Source of the DNA: Puffinus mauretanicus
Taxonomy: Eukaryota > Chordata > Aves > Procellariiformes > Procellariidae
DNA length: 64,000 nucleotides
Assembly: GCA_023333565.1 (NCBI GenBank)
Contig: JAJKFH010000374.1
Span: 5,642,001 to 5,706,000, forward strand
Direction: 5' to 3'
This document shows, piece by piece, positions 23,445 through 35,333 of this stretch (position 1 is the stretch's first letter; each line of letters starts with the position of its first letter). The notes beneath the pieces were generated by a model. That model saw nothing but the letters and a program-made list of their open reading frames with translations. It was not told where the DNA came from and did no database searches. The position numbers and the translations under genes are program-made.

Positions 23445-26400
23445 AAATATAAAGACTGCTGAGAAAAAATTATGCCTCTTCCTTTGGTTTTTTAAGCAAC
23501 ACTCTTCTGAATCAGATTATTTGCCATGAAATTCCTCAGCTTTACACTGTGGTCCAATGAATACTTCCAGTGGTCACTGTTCATCCAGCTCCGTCAGCAT
23601 AAGCAGAGCTACAATAATTTATAACAGCCAGGGACTTAATCTAATAAAAATAAGAAACCTCCTGAATCAAGCAAGTTTTTCATAATTCTGGACTTAAAAA
23701 TACCTTGCATTTGACTTTTAAAAGAAGTTACTTAGAGAATATTTTTCCCTCCAATTCAAGGTGCTGCCCCACCAATAAACAACCTCTTGGGGCACTGGGC
23801 TTTCAAAAGCTGAACTTTAGCTGAGCAGCACATAAATTTTTTCCAATCTTCTTTCAACATGGGAGAGTTCTTTGGGAAAAAAAAATCAAAATATATACAA
23901 TCCTTTTCCAGATTGTTTAGGGATTCTCTTTTTATTTTGTATGATTTTATAGCAGTAAGATAATTCAGCCTGACTAATATATGTCATCTTCTTGGGATGG
24001 TCATTTGAGATGGAAATTCCACGGAGAAAATTAACCTAAATTATTCCATAGTAAGAACTTAGTTTTATGATCCTTTGGATCTTCTGTAAACCTTCTCGGC
24101 TCACCCCAATCCTTATGTATTGAAGATAAATCACAGTGTTAAATAAGTGTGTTAAAAAACCCCAAACAACTGGCTAGTTTTTATGATAACCACTGGCCTC
24201 TATGGAAAAGACTGAGGACTGCTGAGTTGTGCTACACAGTTCTTAAATCGGTAGTAACTGAAGGCTGATCTCCTTTGTATTAATATATGAGGGCTGCCTC
24301 TTTTGCTCAGTACGTTTTCAATCCGCTACTACTGAAACAATGTCCTTTCTGTCTGATCAGGGGGTTTCAAGTACTCCTTGGAATTAAAGGGACTGAAGAA
24401 TGTAGTTCCTTTTTTTGAACTGTTGGTGGGCCATTTCCACACATGACATTGATTTTTATTAATTCATTCACTGCTTAATGATCATTGCAATTGAAAAAAG
24501 AATCAGATGAGACATCAGCCTTGGCCAGTTCATTTACTCATGGTGGGGCATTTGCCAGCACCTCTGAGTCATCTGCATCCGCTTCCAAACTGGCACTTTA
24601 CATTTCTTGTTGTTGCTCATCCTGGGAGACGAGATTGCCCAGTGGCTCTGAATATTGTATCAGGGGCGTGTATTCCTAAAATGTATAAATGAGAAAATAG
24701 AGAACAGTGCCTCAAAATTTAATAAAGTTTTGTGCTGGGTGCTCTCTTGGTTTGCCCAGGGTGGGCAAACATATAAGCAGGCTGTCCTTGCCTTGAAAGT
24801 TTAGCAGATAACACAGTAGAGAAGTCAAAGACTGAGATTACTGATCACTCTGCTAAACACCCTCCTGAACCGATGTAGAGAAAGCAGGTGTTCCTCAGCC
24901 AGAAATACTTCAGATCACAAAGGGCTAACCACTCCTGAGGACTCAGTATTATGAAGCTAAATAAAATAACTGTTCAGAAATCAATTAGCTTTGTAGTGCA
25001 CAGATTCTGTGGGATTAAGTAAACTCCACAACTGGAGTAAGGGAAAACCAAGGGCTCCTACCAATGGAGCCCTGTTGTCAAATAAAGTTAGAATATAAAT
25101 TAGCAAAGGGAAAACGCTGAGAGGCCTCTAAAATCTGCCCTGGAATTTGTTTTCTGTGCTTAGAGGAGAAAGATCCAGAGCCTGGATTTTTGAGCTCTGA
25201 AGAAAGGAGAATGAGGCAGCCACAGCCAGTTGGAGAGGTTATAAAACCTTTTTTTTTTTTTAAATCAAGAAATAAGAAAAAAATTATCAAGTGATTTCAT
25301 AATAAAACTCCTGGCAGGAAAATTCTTACACTTCAGTAACCTCAGCATTCAACAAAGCTTGCAAAATGCAGTCTTTCTGCCTTCAGCAAACACGAGGGTT
25401 GGTGATATCTGAGCATCTGATGGGACAGTTTGCAGAGGCATAATCTTGCCATGTGGTTATGGTTGTATGCACACTACATTTGTTTTGCTTTCACTGAGTG
25501 CTGAAGGCTGGATGGCTCCAGAGGTAAAGGATGTCTAGTCTTCCAAGAAACTGAAAGCTGAGTAGGCCATTGGTGTTTCATGGGTTATGTGTAATCAGCC
25601 CCAGCAGATTTCTGAGGCCTATTAATAATCAGAAAACTGCTGAGCTTCTAGTTATGATGACAGAGATGCAATTTCTTCCAACCAAATTCCAACTTGTATA
25701 AGCTTTCTGGTGTTCAACGCTTGTCTCTAATTGCAGATAAAAGGCAACTCTTCTTCAGCTTTAAGTCACAGTAGTAGTTATGTGGGATCTCCTGCTAAAC
25801 CGTATTTCAAAAAGAAGCAAGATAGAGAGAAGATAAACCATGGGTGTCTATCTTCATAGTTTGCTTTCAACCACGCACTACCTCAGGCACCCAGGAGGCT
25901 CAAGCATATAGCTAAGAATAGAACTGGTCCTGACCTTCAACTCTAAACTGCAAGAACCTACTTGCTAAGCTAAAAGAGAATCACCTTTGAAGGCAAGCAG
26001 GGAACTGAGGAACACAGAAACATCTTTAAAAGTGAAGAATGTCTCCTATACCCAGTTCCTCAGGGCTTTGCTCTGGGAATTCCGCAGCTCTGAACTTGAA
26101 CAAGAATTAGTTCTATCTTTTCCATAGAAAAATTTAATTTGACCTAGTTGTCTTGCAGCGGATAAGGTAGAACTGGAATTCAGCCAAGCAATGATGTGTA
26201 AATTAATGAGTGGCAGGATCAGCTGTTGTAAGACAGTAATTGGGATGAAAGGGTAAGATCAGCATCTTCGCCAAGAAGCCATATGGGACTAGGAAATAAA
26301 AGAGAGAGGCAAACCATTGTCTTAGATCAGAAAGGCTGTGGTATAGTAGTATAGAGTTTAAAAAGTATTAGTAAGAGCAAGGGGTTGATAAAAGACAGAA

Positions 26401-28765
26401 GTTACTGAGCATTGTCTGGATTACATTCTAGCAAAAATGGAATGCTTTTGTGAGTTTTTTTTTTCTTTGAAAAATTATATAACTGTGTATACAGTGTAAG
26501 TGTCTAGAGGAGAATAGTTACAGTTACGAATTCTTTTGTTTCCCTCACTCACCACACATACCATAATTATTTTTTCTCTCTTTAGCAACTGCAATGCAAC
26601 CTGCAGCTTCCAAGCTTGCATCTTTCTTCTAGCTCTGTCCTCAAAACTGCATTTTCTTACAGGGACACGGGTCACTCTTAGTCAGAGAAAAGTAATTATT
26701 ATGCCCTTGCTGGCTATTAACCAACACTGAAGACATCATAATAATGATTATTGTCAGTGGGTTTTCTGCTTGTTTTTAATTTGGAACTGCTTGTGTGAAC
26801 TTTAAAAATGTTTTGAGATGCATTGACTTTGAATTATTCCTTTTAACTAGTCTCAGTTCTCCTTAAGTAGGAGATCATGTGATATTTCTGTTCTTTGGTT
26901 GTATGGTTAGAACAGCAGAATGACAACAAATAATCACTATGAATAATATTGAGTTGATTGAAAATGCTAAATATTTGATTAAAATTTTAATGTTTGCTTA
27001 AGAACAAAACCACTGAAATTGTTGTCACTACCACTACCAATTTCCTTCCATGTTTAGTGGTGCTTGATCTGTAGTGTATTGAATAACATGAAAAAGATCA
27101 GTGTGTCATGTGTTTCTAATATGAAATTGTGGATTTCTGATCTGGAACACTGATGCTAGAGTTCATCCTGAATCAAGAGCTTGGGAACATTTCCACCAAT
27201 ACCTAGCAGTTGGTTTTTTTTAATGTCTTCTGTGACTGCTGATATGACTCTGACTCACTGCAACCAATCTTGTGATTCACTGTTACTATCATCATGGTGG
27301 TAGCAGAGATTCTAATCTCCTGCGAAAATATTTACAAAGCTTTTCAGTTTTCCTTAACACACTGCTGTGCCAGCCTTATGTTTGATTTTGGAATTTTTTG
27401 CATGATAATGTATGATCTAATTTTTTTTTCCCTCATTTACACAAAAGCCTCTTTATTTTGTGCTTTCAGCGCTAAGGGCACTAGCTCTCATTAGAGCAAG
27501 GCTTCACATTACAGTTAAATCTGAGAACCTCACATCTATGGTGGTAAACATGCTTGTACATTTGCACCTCTGCATATACATGTGTCTTGAGGAACATTTC
27601 ATGACTCTCTTAGGGATTTTTTTCACTTGTTATTTTTTGCAAGACTTATTTTCCTTGTGATGTAAGCATGGAAAAGCACCAATGCACAGGACTTGAGCAG
27701 CTCTGCTTGCAGTCTTACTACAAAATGGGTATTACGAGCATGAACTTGAACTCCAGGTTAGAAAGTATGTAGGATTAAAGTTTGGTGGAGTAGGGTTAGG
27801 AAGTTTTTTTCTGTGGATGGTTCTTGGACTCAGGTTAGCAGACTAGATTTCAGGTGATCTGTGTTTTGAAATACGTGTCCTGGTTAACCTTTGGAAAAAG
27901 CAGAATTTCTTCCAATTGTAGTTCTCAGTCTTCAGTGTGAGGTGCTATTTCCTTTGTTCTATGCTTTCTTTTTCATCTATTTGTCAAAACCATAAGCAAT
28001 TTCTAAACTGGGCTACAAACTTCACCAGAGGTTTCCTGTCTTTTTTCTGTGCCCTACTCATGCGAACAGGCTCCTGGAGACAGGGACTGCCTGCTATGCA
28101 TTAGCAGGAATCATGGATTCTTGAGGTTTCTGTGCTTGTGTAATGCAAATAATCATCTTTTCAACATGTCCATCAAGCCAGTTTTGACCTTAGTCTGACC
28201 TGAATTTGAAGTCAACTCCTCAGAGCAACCAAATTCTCATCTACAAATACTTCCGTGTTAACAATTTATTGAAAATCCCTGAATCTGATACAAGGACCTT
28301 TCTCTTCTCTTCCTCCTCTTTTCCTGCGCCCTCCCCCCCATCACTCCTTAGACTCTATTTTGGGCAAGTAAATGCAGCTTTTCCCTGAAAAGCAGTAAAA
28401 TCCCACCCAGACAAAATTGATTTCAATTGAGTGACACCAGCGTAAAACTGCAGTGATTCAGGAAGTGAATCAGAAGGCACAGATTTGATGGACAAAGAAA
28501 GGCACATCAAATGAATGATGTAAATCAGATTAGAGTGATCACTTTCTAAAGAACTTGCTTTCAGAATTATAGAAGAAGTACAAATGGAGCAAACACTGAA
28601 AATAATTCAGTAGAGCAAGGAGAAAAATATGCTATTATCATCAGTCCTTTATTACTGAATTAGCTGAAATATGATTCAGAATTTGATTATGCTGTATGCA
28701 TTTTCCTTTCTTTTGGCTTTTTGAAATGAACAAAATCTAATAGTTACACAATGGCAAGACACTAG
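23445..28765. other. Unique noncoding DNA
   Basis: No gene is supported. A 13-base T run lies at 25249-25261. Two overlapping plus-strand frames at 24485-24692 cover a less AT-rich patch but show no domain. The rest is ordinary AT-rich sequence. Confidence 0.5.
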
Positions 28766-28769
28766 CACG

Positions 28770-28982
28770 GTGGGTCTCTGGGTCCTATTCTGAGATCTGG
28801 GACTCACTTGATATGTGATTGGGCAAACTCTATAATCGCTTTGTACTTAAACTTAACTACAGAGAAGAATAATAGAGCTTAACCGCCTCAAAAAATGTGC
28901 ATTAGGCATGTTCATTTTGTGTTTATTAAGTGCCTTGAGATCCTGGTATGAAAGGTGCAATAAGTTCAAAATATTATTATCC
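28770..28982 (+). mobile_element. MIR/CORE-SINE-like element
   Basis: The left part carries GATTGGGCAAACTC, like the MIR word for the TTGGGCAAGTCAC region. The right part (28927-28981) reads AAGTGCCTTGAGATCCTGG, then GAAAGGTGC, then AAATATTATTAT. This is the L2-type 3' tail found on amniote CORE-SINEs (AAGTGCTTTGAGATCC...GAAAGGCGC...TATTATTA). The order of parts fits a plus-strand insertion. It is old and diverged, and the left boundary is approximate. Confidence 0.6.
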
Positions 28983-30790
28983 CAATAAAAGTGAATACAT
29001 TTTTAAAAGTTGGTGGAAGCTGTAATTATGCTTATTTAGTATCAGGAAAAAGCAACTGCCTTCCACAATGAGATAGCTGTCTTTAGGGTATTTCCAGTTT
29101 AATATCTCCTCCTTTACCCCTTCTTCCCCTACAATGGTACTCTCTCTGTAATTTACAGCTCTAGTTCCAAAATGTTTCTACTGCCCTGTGAAGTCAAGAC
29201 ACAACTTGATAAGAAAAAGCCACTCAATACCATGGCAAAGTAGCCAGTGAAGTGAAGCAGAGGCTTTCTGTGCCTGCGAATCTTTCCCACCTTGTGGGAA
29301 CCTGTCCAAAACAAAATGTATCTCAAAAGTAAAAAGATAAATAAAAAATAACCACCCTAAAAAATCTCCCATCCCTGAACCTAATATCGTTCTCTGACAG
29401 TCTCTATCAACAGTGACAGAAACTTTCTTTGACAAGATTTTTATTAATCAGTGGCCATTCACATCATGGGAACATGGTAAGCCAAACATACTGGCCTGTG
29501 GTTGTCAGGGTGGGATTTTGATTCAGCTACTGTGGAAAGAATAAAAAATAGAAATAGGGATGTGGAAGAGGAAATTTATTAACTCTGAGTTTTACCACAT
29601 ATCAAAGTAAATTATCATGATTTCACCATTATCCTAACACTCACCTTCACATATCTGTGGGCAGAGTCACAGGGTGCTGTTTTTCTAACAACTGTCGTAT
29701 GTAAAGTTGTGCTCCAAGTCATCTACCAGCACTGTGGCTTACAAGGAACGTGTAAGAAAAACAAATGCAAATATTACACCTTGTGTTCTTAATAATCCCC
29801 TGTTAACGTGGAGCTGGAACGCATTGTGTAGGAGCTGTTATTGGTGAGCTGGGAACAGCTGCCTGGCCTTGCTCTGCCCTGTGACTGCAGGCTGCAGGGC
29901 TCAGATGTGGTGTGTAAACTAGTGTGAATTACACAATCACAGGCAGGGTGTGAGTTAAAAGAGTTGCAGAAGTTGCTCTTTTTCAACACACAAGAGGATG
30001 TGAGAAAGTGTGAAGATATAAATTAAAGAAGTCTCCTATATTAACCTGCACCTTTGCTGAGTAAGATGAGCCAGCTTCAGACTCCTTCACACTCACCTAG
30101 ACTCAATCACACCCACTTACCACTGTTCAACTCGCCCTTTCTTGACCAATGTAATAAATACGTGATGTACCCCAAGACAGAGCAAAATACCTTCCTCAAA
30201 GGAGCAGTCAGCATCCACCAAATCCAGAGGCTGAAATTACTCACATGTAGCCTATGAATGTGCAGTTTTTGCCTAGGATAAAAGGTGTGTTGTAAGAATA
30301 CCCTGCCCAACACTTTCTAAAGCTCCTGTGCAGGCATGCAATGCTGGCCGAGGTGAACTGAGTTTATTTCCCCCTCCAGTCAGGAGTGCCATCATGATAC
30401 ATTGTGCATGTGAGGGAGATAGAGCCTGACACTGGATTGTGACCAAGTCCTATTCATCTTATTCTCTCAGTGACCAGAGGAGATATGTATACAGCCTTTT
30501 CCAGAGATATGTCTTTTGTGTAGGACAGCATCAGAAAGCAAAACAAATCTAACCAGATAATTGCATCAGGCGGTGAAGGGCTTTCTGCTTTCATACAGAA
30601 AACAAACCCAATGGGTTATGTTCATCCTCCAGCTTGATGATAACCAGCTTGACCTCAACAGTTTATTACAAAGAGCATGAATCTGACTCAAAGCATCTTC
30701 CTATTTCTGTTTAAATGTGAGCAACACAGGAAGAAAGGGGAGTGGAGCTTAGGCTACTCTTTTTATTGATGTTCTGTAAATTTATTTTGG

Positions 30791-30824
30791 TTTTTTTTTT
30801 TTGGTTTTTTTTTTTTTTTTTTTT
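30791..30824. repeat. Poly-T stretch
   Basis: Twelve T, GG and twenty T make this the longest homopolymer-like tract in the window. On the minus strand it could be the tail of a retroposed copy, but no body is recognisable to its left. Confidence 0.85.
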
Positions 30825-33018
30825 ACAAGCAGCTTTGTACCCAGATGTACACATAAAGGACAAGACATTGCCTTTTCTTTGTCAGGAAATAGGAACTGGC
30901 TTGTAAAAGCAGGCCCAGTGAAGAAGTGACAGCACTTGTACCCAATCTCCCCTGAAGGGTGACAACACTAAGCCTGCTCTATCTCGGCTCCTCAGAGTAT
31001 GGGTAATGCAAATTTAATCAGCCTGTGCATGGTTTGGTCCCAAAAGTCTTTCTCAGTTCTTACATCTTGTGCTTCTGAGGCACTTTGAATTTTCTTTTGG
31101 TGCCAATCCCTGTTTCCAGGAAGAGAACCAGAGGGTTCTTGGGGAGGTGTTTATAATACGCTGCAATAAACAAAAGCATAAGGTGCATTAACTACTTCAG
31201 GAAAGATGAATTAGTTAATAGTATCTTCTGAGAAAAGTTCACATCTATTTCATTACCTTGCCTTTCATGTGTATGTAGATGACACTTCAAACTGTTTCTG
31301 TCTATTCTTTCTTTCTCTCTCCCCCGATTGCCTTGAAACAGTGCACCTGTACAAAAAGACTAACTGATGGCATTTTCTCAGACAGATTAGTGAGAAGCTA
31401 TGAAGAATGACTTTCAGATGTGTTACCCCATCCCTTAGCTCATGTAATTGCACAGTTCACATGAATTACTTTGAGTTGACACTGACAGAGAAAAAGCAAA
31501 ATCCAGTTCAGAAGACAGTGGATGGCACCTGAGTGCAACCGGAATTTCTCTGAGGAAACTGCATCTGGTAGGCTCTTTCTTGCACCGCACATGCCTATGT
31601 GAATTAAGTGGTTGCCCTGTTTGCAGGACAGCAATACTGAAACTGAGGAGGCAATGCCAGACACCTACACTTCCCACTTCTCCGGAAAAACACAGATAAA
31701 AACAGTGGAGCAAAGCAGATGTTAAATAGGGTAAATGATCCCCTCTGAAACACAATACTGTATGCATGTATTGTTTTTTGCCATAGAGGACTATGGGCAC
31801 CTCTCTCTTTCCATACACAAATGGAATAGGGTAAGGTCTGGTGCAAGAGTAGTAAATGGGTAAGGACTTGCACCTCCACCTGATCACCTTTGTTCTACCA
31901 CTTTTGCTTGGCTGAGGAACAGCAACAAAAAGAAGAATAACTTAAAGCAAATAATAAAGCCCTGTACAGACATCAAACATTCAGCTTTTCCACCGAGATT
32001 AAAAAAAGTTGCTGACCTTTACCCCAAGTTATTCTCTCCTGTTTGCATTGTGGATCTGTCATTAAAATGTTATTTTAAACACCAGGCTGAAAGGTGAAAT
32101 GGTATGGAAGGTACTCACCCTTGCTGAAGAAAGCAGTGAGTCAATAATGATCCATACCAGCAGTAATGAGCTGTTCCTGCTCTCATCTGCCTGAGCGTTC
32201 TTAACGTTATTAAAATGATGTTGACTGTAAGAGGTATAAAAAGGAAAGAAAAAATGGAGACACACAATTAGAATATAAGAAAGTGGAAAAGACTAAAGCG
32301 AAAAGGAAAAGACTTTAGGTGGCAAAGGTGTTCAGTTCAATTACTTGTAGATGGAAAAAACAGTTGAATTTGCAAAAAATCCTTTTATGTGGGGGAAATT
32401 TAGTTACTTGTTTTTCTTAAGGAAAAGCTTTAAAAGTGTCCTCTCTAGGCAACATTTTTATGCACTGTGCTACTTCAGATTTATAACAAAGTTTCTAATG
32501 GGTATTTCAGGAGAGGGGAAAGCAGGGAGGATGTGGGTAGGTTGTTGAAGAGGTGAGATGAGACAAAAAAGGTAAGGCTTAAGAGTATTTGCCTTCAGGG
32601 TGGTCAAAAATTGGACCCAAATATAGCATATTGTGGTTAAATATGCTGTACAGGTTAAATAACCTGTACAGAATAAATTTAATTCTGCCATAACCAACTG
32701 GAGACACTGACCTAAGCAGAAACTACACCTAGATCAAGCAGATTTGCCCACTCCTCTTCCATGTGCTGTTTAGTGCTGTTGATTTAGCCGAAGAGCTCTT
32801 CCAACCGTAGGGACCGTGAGTGTTGTGCAAATGCAACTTGGGGGCTTTAAATGAAAAGGAGAAGCAGCAGGACTTGAGGGCCACTTCATTTTTCAAATTC
32901 CCAGCCTGTTTGGAGACCCATGGAGCTCTGAGAAATGCCCTTGAGAAGCACATGTGCGGCTCAGTCAGATTTCACTGTTTCAGCTCAGAAGAGATCCATC
33001 TTGCTTTCACTGAGATAC

Positions 33019-33035
33019 TTTTTTTTTTTTTTTTT
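33019..33035. repeat. Poly-T run
   Basis: This is a run of 17 T followed by AA and more T. Confidence 0.85.
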
Positions 33036-33865
33036 AATTTTTTGCTTTGAGAACTAAGCTTTATCTGAAGCCATTTCATGCTTAGAGACACTGATTTAAT
33101 TTTTTGTCTGCCTTACTTTTTGATTTCCTCTCACCCTGTTTGTGTTTTGTCTGGAACTGACACATCTAAACAGAAGCATGGCAGGATGTAATGGAAAGTT
33201 TAAATCACTGAAAACTGCATCATTGTTTTCAGGAGATTTCCAATTCAGCAGAAAAGATAGAGTAAGACTGGGGAAAGGATTATGTGTTTATAGATGCCTT
33301 ATCTATAACCATACTGCTATGTTTCTAGTTATTGATCTAGTAAGATAACAAAAACTGTTTCATTTCATTGGTCTAAAAGTCTTGATTATTTCTTTGGAAA
33401 AAAGGATTTATCCCATTGATTTTGCTCAGTCAGCTGATCTTATTTTTGAAGGATAATTTTTTAGATGGCCAAAGAATGTGGTCATTAACAGAAGGGAAAT
33501 AAACACAGAAATTTAATTCAGAAGACAAGGTTTACAAATTCTCTTTCTGATTGCTAAATAAATGTTAACAAGGTCTGATCAGGAAATTCATAGGTTGGTA
33601 GGATTTTTTGCAATATTTTCACTTTTTTGCTAGTGACTTCTATATGGAGGGTCCTAAAGCTCCTTATGAAAAAAATCGCTGTTCCAGTATCACAGCTCAC
33701 CTTGCAAAATTACTGTTGTGAGCTGGCTAAAGTTCAGGGCTGAAATTCAGCTTTTATTTAGACTTTCTAACGAGTGTGCAAGGATTTTTGAAGGTACTGG
33801 GTCCCTGAAGTTTGCCATGAACATGATTGATAGTTAATTTCGGGGCAAGTGATACAAGCTTATTA

Positions 33866-33870
33866 CCTGC
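33866..33870. repeat. Probable target-site duplication, left copy
   Basis: CCTGC precedes the LTR and matches TCTGC at 34447-34451 at four of five positions. Confidence 0.5.
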
Positions 33871-33996
33871 TGTAGTGGTTTAACCCCAGCCAGCAATTAA
33901 GCACCACACAGCCGCTTGCTCGCTCCCTCCCAGTGGGATGGGAGAGAGAATTGGAAGAATAAAAGTGAGAAAACTCGTGGGTTGAGATAAAGACAG

Positions 33997-34002
33997 TTTA
34001 AT
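33997..34002 (-). terminator. LTR polyadenylation signal (minus)
   Basis: TTTAAT on the plus strand reads ATTAAA on the minus strand. The same ATTAAACTGTCTTTATCTC context occurs in the related LTR at 47960. Confidence 0.55.
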
Positions 34003-34183
34003 AAGTAAAGCAAAAGCTGCACACGCAAGCAAAGCAAAACAAGGAATTCATTCACTTCTTCCCATGGGCAGGCAGGTGTTCAGCCATCTCCAGGAAAGCA
34101 GGGCTCCATCACACGTTAACAGTTACTTGGGAAGACAAACGCCATCACTCCGAATGTCCCCCCCTTCTTTCTTCTTCCCCCAG

Positions 34184-34190
34184 TTTTATA
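34184..34190 (-). promoter_or_regulatory. LTR TATA box (minus)
   Basis: TTTTATA on the plus strand reads TATAAAA on the minus strand. It lies downstream of a CCAAT box at 34226-34230 and upstream of the ATTAAA signal at 33997-34002. Confidence 0.55.
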
Positions 34191-34446
34191 TGCTAAGCAT
34201 GATTTCATATGGTATGGAGTACCCCATTGGCCAGCTGGGCTAGCTGTCTTGGCTATGGTCCCTCCCAGCTTCTTGTGCACCTGGCCGAGCATGGGAAGCT
34301 GAAAAGTCCTTGACTATGTAAACACTACTTACTAACAACTAAAACATTAGTGTGTTATCAACATCATTCTCATACTAAATCCAAAACATAGCACTATACC
34401 AACTACTAGGAAGAAAATTAACTCTATCCCAGCTGAAACCAGGACA

Positions 34447-34451
34447 TCTGC
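34447..34451. repeat. Probable target-site duplication, right copy
   Basis: TCTGC follows the LTR and matches CCTGC at 33866-33870 at four of five positions. Confidence 0.5.
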
Positions 34452-34757
34452 AAAGCCAGTGTAACAGACTTTTTCAGTAGTTTTAGATCTTGCATACTCC
34501 TCAGCTTAACCAAAATACTATTCTTCAGCTGGTAAAATTTATTATTTTTCTACATTTTCATCATGGCCTCCTGATGAATTAACTAACTATGTTTGTTATA
34601 TAAGAGAAATGGAGAGATACAGGAACAGTAGTTAACCTCTCCATACATCATTGGCATTGAGAAGGTAGGGTAGAACTACCCTACCACACATTCTTTAGTT
34701 ATTCTGGACTGCTGTGCTATGCTTATATGTTTTTCAAGTGGTGAAAGTAACTTATAT
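34452..34757. other. Unique DNA between two solo LTRs
   Basis: About 300 bp of host-like AT-rich DNA separate the two LTRs. It contains a near-perfect palindrome at 34664-34685, listed separately. It does not resemble retroviral coding sequence, so the two LTRs are not the two ends of one provirus. Confidence 0.55.
34664..34685. repeat. 10-bp inverted repeat with 2-base spacer
   Basis: GGTAGGGTAG (34664-34673) is followed by AA and its exact complement CTACCCTACC (34676-34685). It lies 78 bp left of the LTR at 34763. Confidence 0.85.
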
Positions 34758-34762
34758 ACCTT
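34758..34762. repeat. Probable target-site duplication, left copy
   Basis: ACCTT precedes the LTR and matches ACTTT at 35329-35333 at four of five positions. The exact boundary is uncertain by a few bases, because the TTGTTG context allows alternatives. Confidence 0.4.
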
Positions 34763-34812
34763 TGTTGTGGAGGCTCACAAAATCAAATTAGACAGGTGAT
34801 AGAAAAATAAAC

Positions 34813-34818
34813 TTTATT
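34813..34818 (-). terminator. LTR polyadenylation signal (minus)
   Basis: TTTATT on the plus strand reads AATAAA on the minus strand, about 50 bp before the end of the LTR. Confidence 0.55.
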
Positions 34819-35112
34819 TAAACCAAAATTGTTCAGCAGAAAACTAACTAGAAATAAAGCTCATCGAAATCATTCAACACTCCGACAACATCAGTGAACC
34901 ACAGGTCCAGGATGGTGTGTGAGGAATTAGTACTGCACAGCCGGCTTTAGAAATGAGAATCCAAAATGTGCACAATCACTCACCTATAAGATGAGGGCTC
35001 TCAACCTCAAAGAGTTTCCTTGGACAGAGTCCTGGCCCAAGGGGAGAATCCCTGACTGCAGACCCACTGCTTCGAGGAGGACCGACTCAACTTGCCTTCT
35101 GGTGGGGCTCCA

Positions 35113-35118
35113 TTTATA
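35113..35118 (-). promoter_or_regulatory. LTR TATA box (minus)
   Basis: TTTATA on the plus strand reads TATAAA on the minus strand, about 30 bases downstream of the CCAAT word at 35151-35155. Confidence 0.55.
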
Positions 35119-35328
35119 CCCCAGTTGAATCTGACCTGTGGTCAGTTCTAATTGGCTGAGGGCCTTAACTTTCTTACTCCTCGCCTGAGGTGTATACGTG
35201 ACACCCAAGGTGTGTACATGACGGTCAGCACTCACCACTGTAAAGGCGCAAAAGTAAGGGCACGAAAAGTAAGGATGTTGTGATCCTGATGCCCCTGGTC
35301 TCTTGTCAGGGTGGGTGCACCTGCCACA

Positions 35329-35333
35329 ACTTT
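35329..35333. repeat. Probable target-site duplication, right copy
   Basis: ACTTT follows the LTR end and pairs with ACCTT at 34758-34762. Confidence 0.4.

Larger units (their letters stand above)
28985..33865. other. Unique noncoding DNA
   Basis: No gene is supported. The 150-codon minus-strand frame at 31435-31887 overlaps two other open minus-strand frames and has no domain, so I treat it as chance. Long T runs lie at 30791-30824 and 33019-33035. The patch at 29.8-29.95 kb is relatively GC-rich. Confidence 0.5.
33871..34446 (-). mobile_element. Solo LTR of an endogenous retrovirus, minus strand
   Basis: Read on the minus strand the element begins TGTCCTGGTTTCAGCTGGGA and ends CCACTACA. 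It has a CCAAT box (34226-34230), a TATAAAA box (34184-34190) and an ATTAAA polyadenylation signal (33997-34002) in the correct order. The flanking pentamers CCTGC (33866-33870) and TCTGC (34447-34451) differ at one base, fitting an aged 5-bp target duplication. No internal retroviral sequence follows, so it is a solo LTR. The U5 part (CTTTATCTCAACCCACGAGT) is shared with the LTR at 47658. The type is one I associate with bird genomes. Confidence 0.85.
34763..35328 (-). mobile_element. Solo LTR of a second endogenous retrovirus family, minus strand
   Basis: Read on the minus strand it begins TGTGGCAGGTGCACCCACC and ends CCACAACA. It carries a CCAAT box (35151-35155), a TATAAA box (35113-35118) and an AATAAA polyadenylation signal (34813-34818), all in the right order. 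The flanking pentamers ACCTT (34758-34762) and ACTTT (35329-35333) match at four of five positions. It shares no clear sequence with the neighbour at 33871, so it is a different family. No internal region is present. The 84-codon minus-strand frame inside it (34984-35238) is not a gene. Confidence 0.8.

Noticed and set aside
31006..31013. ATGCAAAT octamer as a marker of a POU-factor enhancer
   Set aside because: The same octamer occurs several more times in the window (for example 28143 and 29765), about as expected in AT-rich DNA.
31435..31887. 150-codon minus-strand open frame
   Set aside because: Two other minus-strand frames are open over the same bases, and the translation is C- and L-rich without a domain. 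Chance is the simplest explanation.
33871..35328. A single provirus bounded by two LTRs
   Set aside because: The two LTRs belong to different families, each has its own probable target duplication, and the 300 bp between them is not retroviral.
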